Shown here: positions 60,870 through 64,000 of the stretch, piece after piece
How positions within the stretch are numbered: position 1 is the stretch's first letter
How the letters are laid out: the number at the start of each line of letters is the position of its first letter
Origin: JAVDCA01 sp963819385
GTDB lineage: Bacteria > Pseudomonadota > Alphaproteobacteria > Rhizobiales > Xanthobacteraceae
DNA: 64,000 bases
Reading direction: 5' to 3'
NCBI GenBank assembly: GCA_963819385.1
Contig: CAWFVV010000003.1
Location: 372,001-436,000, forward strand
Notes under the pieces: generated by a model
What the model was told of the DNA's origin: nothing
Database searches by the model: none
What the model saw: the letters and a program-made list of their open reading frames with translations, nothing else
Position numbers and translations under genes: made by a program

Positions 60870-60876
60870 GCCTGCC

Positions 60877-61890
60877 TCATCCGTTGCGGAAGGCGTAGCC
60901 ATAGCCATTGAGGGCGGGCCCGCCGCCAAGATGGGCGTAAAGGACCTTCGAACCTTTGGGGAAGTATCCCTTGGCGACGAGGTCGATCATGCCCTGCATC
61001 GATTTTCCTTCGTAGACCGGATCGGTGATCATACCCTCGAGGCGGGCCGCCAAGCGGATCGCCTCCTTGGTCTCCTGCGAAGGCACGCCGTAGACCGGAT
61101 AGGCATAGTCTTCGATCAGGACGACGTCCTCTTCGCCGATATCCCGGCCGAGCTCGACGAGCCTGGCGGTGTGCTGCGCGATCTGGAGGACTTGGGCTTT
61201 GGTTTGCGCCGGCGTGGCCGAGGCGTCGATGCCGATCACCCGGCGCGCACGCCCATCCTTGGCGAAGCCGACCAGCATCCCGCCATGGGTCGAGCCCGTG
61301 ACCGTGCAGACGACGACATAGTCGAAGGCGAAGCCGAGCTGCTTTTCCTGCTCGCGCACCTCCTCGGCGAAGCCGACATAGCCGAGGCCGCCGAATTTGT
61401 GCACGGAAGCGCCCGCCGGGATCGCATACGGCTTGCCGCCATTTGCCTTGACGTCGGCGATGGCGTCCTCCCAGCTCCGGCGAATGCCGATGTCGAAGCC
61501 CTCATCGACGAGTTGCACGTCGGCGCCCATGATACGACTCAGCATGATGTTGCCGACGCGGTCGTAGACGGCGTCCTCGTGCGGCACCCAGCTCTCCTGC
61601 ACGAGCCGGCATTTCATGCCGATCTTGGCGGCCACCGCGGCGACGATGCGGGTGTGGTTCGATTGCACGCCGCCGATCGTGACCAGCGTGTCCGCGTTGG
61701 AGGCGATCGCATCGGGAATGATGTATTCGAGCTTGCGCAGCTTGTTGCCGCCGAACGCGAGGCCGGAATTGCAGTCGTCCCGTTTCGCGTAAATCTCGAC
61801 CCTGCCGCCAAGATGCTTCGTGAGCCGGTCTAGCTTCTCGATATGCGTCGGGCCGAAGGTGAGCGGATAACGCTGAAATTTTTCAAGCAT
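60877..61890 (-). CDS. acdS: 1-aminocyclopropane-1-carboxylate deaminase
   Basis: 337 residues, usual AcdS length, start at 61890 (LEKFQRYPLTFGPTHIEKL). PLP fold II: GLAFGGNKLRKLEYIIPDA holds the Schiff-base Lys, and IGGVQSNHTRIVAAVAAK the substrate loop. The residues that separate true ACC deaminases from D-cysteine desulfhydrases are present: Glu in DPVYEGKSMQG and Leu in LYAHLGGGPALNG. It splits the plant ethylene precursor to 2-oxobutanoate and ammonia. An Lrp-type regulator is divergently transcribed, as for acdR in plant-associated bacteria. Confidence 0.95.
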   Translation of the reverse strand: MLEKFQRYPLTFGPTHIEKLDRLTKHLGGRVEIYAKRDDCNSGLAFGGNKLRKLEYIIPDAIASNADTLVTIGGVQSNHTRIVAAVAAKIGMKCRLVQESWVPHEDAVYDRVGNIMLSRIMGADVQLVDEGFDIGIRRSWEDAIADVKANGGKPYAIPAGASVHKFGGLGYVGFAEEVREQEKQLGFAFDYVVVCTVTGSTHGGMLVGFAKDGRARRVIGIDASATPAQTKAQVLQIAQHTARLVELGRDIGEEDVVLIEDYAYPVYGVPSQETKEAIRLAARLEGMITDPVYEGKSMQGMIDLVAKGYFPKGSKVLYAHLGGGPALNGYGYAFRNG

Positions 61891-62010
61891 GAGGGCCCTT
61901 CTTACGCGTGGATGAGTCACGACGAGGCTAGCAAACGCTGTGGGAGAGGTGCTCTCGAAAACGACACTATAATGATGCATATTTATGAGAATTCGGCGGC
62001 TAGCTGGGAG

Positions 62011-62022
62011 ATATGCGCATAT
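62011..62022 (+). promoter_or_regulatory. Palindrome in the acdS / Lrp divergent promoter
   Basis: ATATGCGCATAT is a perfect 12-bp palindrome in the AT-rich 159-base gap between acdS and the Lrp-type gene, 27 bases before the latter. A second partly similar site, GATGCATATTTATG, lies ~40 bases upstream. Lrp/AcdR binding is inferred. Confidence 0.4.
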
Positions 62023-62049
62023 TCGCCATTATTTATGGTAGAATCTTCC

Positions 62050-62532
62050 ATGCCTTCCAAACCACCTATGCCTCCCGAGCTGGACCGTATCGATCTCAAG
62101 ATATTGCGGCAGTTGCAGAAGAACGGTCGGCTCACGAATCTCGAGTTGGCGCGACTCGTAAATGCCAGTTCGGCGACCTGCCATCGCCGAACGCAGCGAT
62201 TGTTCGATGAGGACTACATCAAGAATGTGCGTGCGCTCGTGGCGCCCGACAAGGTCGCACGGGGCGCGCTTGTCATGGTCGGCGTGGTACTGGACCGGTC
62301 GACCCCGGAGAGCTTCAGCGCTTTCGAGAAGGCAATCGCAAAGCTCAATTTCGTGCTCGACTGCCACCTGGTGGCGGGCGACTTTGACTATTTCCTCAAG
62401 ATCCGCGTAAGCGACATCGCGGATTTCAATCACATCCATGGGACCCAGCTGATCGCTCTGCCCGGCGTGCGTCAGACACGAACCTTCTTCGTGATGAAGG
62501 AGGTTGTCGACAACGCGCCTCTCGACTTCTGA
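62050..62532 (+). CDS. acdR: Lrp/AsnC-family regulator (AcdR-like) of acdS
   Basis: 160 residues from ATG 62050, or 165 from an ATG at 62035; both lack a strong ribosome site. HTH (LTNLELARLVNASSATCHRR) then the RAM/AsnC effector domain (VLDCHLVAGDFDYFLKIRVS). It is divergent from acdS, as in Rhizobiales and Pseudomonas, where AcdR activates acdS when ACC is present. Naming rests on context and family; the sequence alone gives an Lrp regulator. Confidence 0.85.
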   Translation: MPSKPPMPPELDRIDLKILRQLQKNGRLTNLELARLVNASSATCHRRTQRLFDEDYIKNVRALVAPDKVARGALVMVGVVLDRSTPESFSAFEKAIAKLNFVLDCHLVAGDFDYFLKIRVSDIADFNHIHGTQLIALPGVRQTRTFFVMKEVVDNAPLDF

Positions 62533-62658
62533 GGCTAGCGTAGGACGACCGGCCGAGGGGCCGAAGCAGGCAGGTGGCATGCATGGGCGGTCGCCCTTCA
62601 ACGGCCGCGCCGTGCGGGGCCGCCTAGGGGTGACGGCGCTAGATGCAGCGTTAGAAGT

Positions 62659-64000
62659 TCACGCCGCCAGCGCGCCGTCGACGTTGCCGAGCGCCCACCG
62701 CGAGGCGTCGAAACATTGCGCATCGACCTGGGTGCCGACCATGTCGGCCATGATGGCGAGCGCCTTGCTGACCGGCATCGCGGCCCGATAGGGCCGGTCC
62801 GCGGTCAACGCGTCGAAGATGTCCGCCGTCGTGATGATCCGCGTCTCGGACGCAATCTGCTCCGCCGTCAGGCCGCGCGGATAGCCCTTGCCGTCGAGCC
62901 GCTCGTGATGAGCGCCCGCGATCGCGGCGAGCTCGCCCAAGGCCGCGATGCGCGAGAAATCGTCTGCGTATGCGCCGCGTGCAGCTTCATCGCTTCCCAT
63001 TCGTCGGGGTCGAGCTTGCCCGCCTTGTCGAGGATGGCGTTGCTCACGCCGAGCTTGCCGATGTCGTGCAGCAGCGCGGCGCGCTTGAGCCAGCGTCGCC
63101 GCTGCGGCGAAAAGCCGAGCTGCTCGGCGATCAGGTCGGCGAAGACGGTGACGCGTTCGCTGTGGCCGCTGGTGTAGGGGCTTTTCGAGTTCGACCACCT
63201 GCGCGAAGGCGCCCGCGATGTCGTCGAGATAGTCCTCGTCGACGACGGTGCTGCGCTGCGCGGGCTCGAGCGCGAAGACCCGCTGCTGCAGGTCGTCGGA
63301 TCGCAATCCGGTCCAGAAGTCGGGACGCGCCGCGATCCGGTCGAACGCCGCGGCAAGCCGCGGATCGAACCAGGAGCCGGCGCGCCGGTTGATCTCGTGC
63401 CGTGCCGCCTGCGGCCCGTTCGCGACCTGGAAGACGTCGGCGACCTGCGCCATCAGCGCGATGCGCGAATAGATCGGGATCGCCTCGCCGCGCGCGCCGA
63501 GCGGCAGGCCGCTGCCGTCCCAGTGCTCGTCGAGGCTCTCGATGTCGCGCGCGACGCTCTCGGAGAAGCGCATCCGCCGCGCGATGTCGGCGCCGCGGTG
63601 GCAGCGCGTCTCGACCAGCTCGCGGCCGATCTCGCCGCTGTTGAGGAAGACGTCGACCAGGGTGCGGAATTGCTCGGCGAGCCCGGACTTGAGCCCGGTG
63701 TGCGACAGCACGAAGCGCAGCGCCTGCGGCAGGCTGCCGTCGATCGTCTTCGCGTCGTGCTTGAAGGCGAGGTCGTCGGTGAGGAAGAGCCGGCAGATGC
63801 GTGCCGCGTTGCTGCTGCAGCCGAGGTCCTTCATCAGCAGGACGTAATAGAGGTCCCAGATCTGCGCCTCGTCGAGGCCGATCTCGCGCCCGACATGCAC
63901 GCCGATCCAACAACCGCGCACGCAGTGCCCGGCCGGCTGGCCCTCGACCATGTCGAGCGCATGGCTGAGTGCGCCGAGCAGCTCGGCCAGGCGGATTTCC
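62659..64000 (-). pseudogene. HD-GYP-domain phosphodiesterase, 5' cut by window and frameshifted
   Basis: The frame is open at the window edge: before the first visible Met at 63951 come EIRLAELLGALSHALD codons, so the start is outside. Visible is the N-terminal HD-GYP-like region (HVGREIGLDEAQIWDLYYVL), then the HD domain with its key signature LLHDIGKLGVSNAILDKAG, which is in another frame: an extra A at about 63182-63185 and a lost base at about 62956-62960. After that the original frame resumes with AGAHHERLDGKGYPRGLTAE (HHE..GYP motif). The enzyme would hydrolyse cyclic di-GMP. If the shifts are real, the HD part is lost. Confidence 0.8.

Overview
The window is high-GC, gene-dense DNA that looks like an alphaproteobacterium of the Hyphomicrobiales (Bradyrhizobium/Xanthobacteraceae type). 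I base this on protein flavour: SPINDLY-type O-GlcNAc transferases, Bug/TctC and TRAP binding proteins, DUF1127, AcdS with a divergent Lrp regulator, and several families of REP-like palindromic intergenic repeats of the kind common in that group. This is a family-level inference from reading the sequence; no database search was possible.

The clearest functional unit is an oxalate/formate island at 6685-22916. It holds an oxalate:formate antiporter-type MFS carrier, a GntR/FCD regulator, oxalyl-CoA decarboxylase (oxc), formyl-CoA transferase (frc) with an unusual histone-like Lys/Ala tail, a formyl-transferase/hydrolase resembling the N-terminal domain of 10-formyl-THF dehydrogenase, and formate-THF ligase (fhs). 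A second OFA-type carrier with its own 40-residue membrane partner, a LysR regulator and a two-gene NAD-dependent molybdenum formate dehydrogenase complete it. Together they would import oxalate, split it to CO2 and formyl-CoA, and send formate either to NADH plus CO2 or into the folate one-carbon pool. Two repeated DNA words tie the island together: an 11-mer before the first carrier and before gntR, and a 10-mer before the second carrier and before the formate dehydrogenase.

Around it, 1-6394 carries two SPINDLY-type glycosyltransferases (one cut by the window edge), a porin and two small secreted proteins. 22931-38000 is an accessory, eroded stretch: a complete IS3-family element with a 4-bp target duplication, gene relics, truncated genes, a secreted four-repeat protein, flavin monooxygenase-like enzymes, a solitary peptide-binding protein and many palindromic repeats. 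38041-42540 has an amidohydrolase convergent with a TRAP transporter. 42676-47540 is a chromate-transporter (chrA) cluster with a DUF1259 protein and a beta-propeller protein, and a 3' remnant of chrB lies at 52232-52420. 47721-64000 mixes an ATP-grasp-like protein, MATE efflux, a LysR regulator facing a DUF1127 protein, hydrolases, a chemoreceptor with a Cache-domain partner, a TctC-type binding protein, ilvD convergent with acdS, the Lrp regulator of acdS, and a partial HD-GYP phosphodiesterase.

Five otherwise intact genes (lysR, the four-repeat protein, yidB-like, the NMT1-like protein and HD-GYP) need one-base shifts to read through. They are either recent pseudogenes or residual assembly errors; the sequence alone cannot say which.
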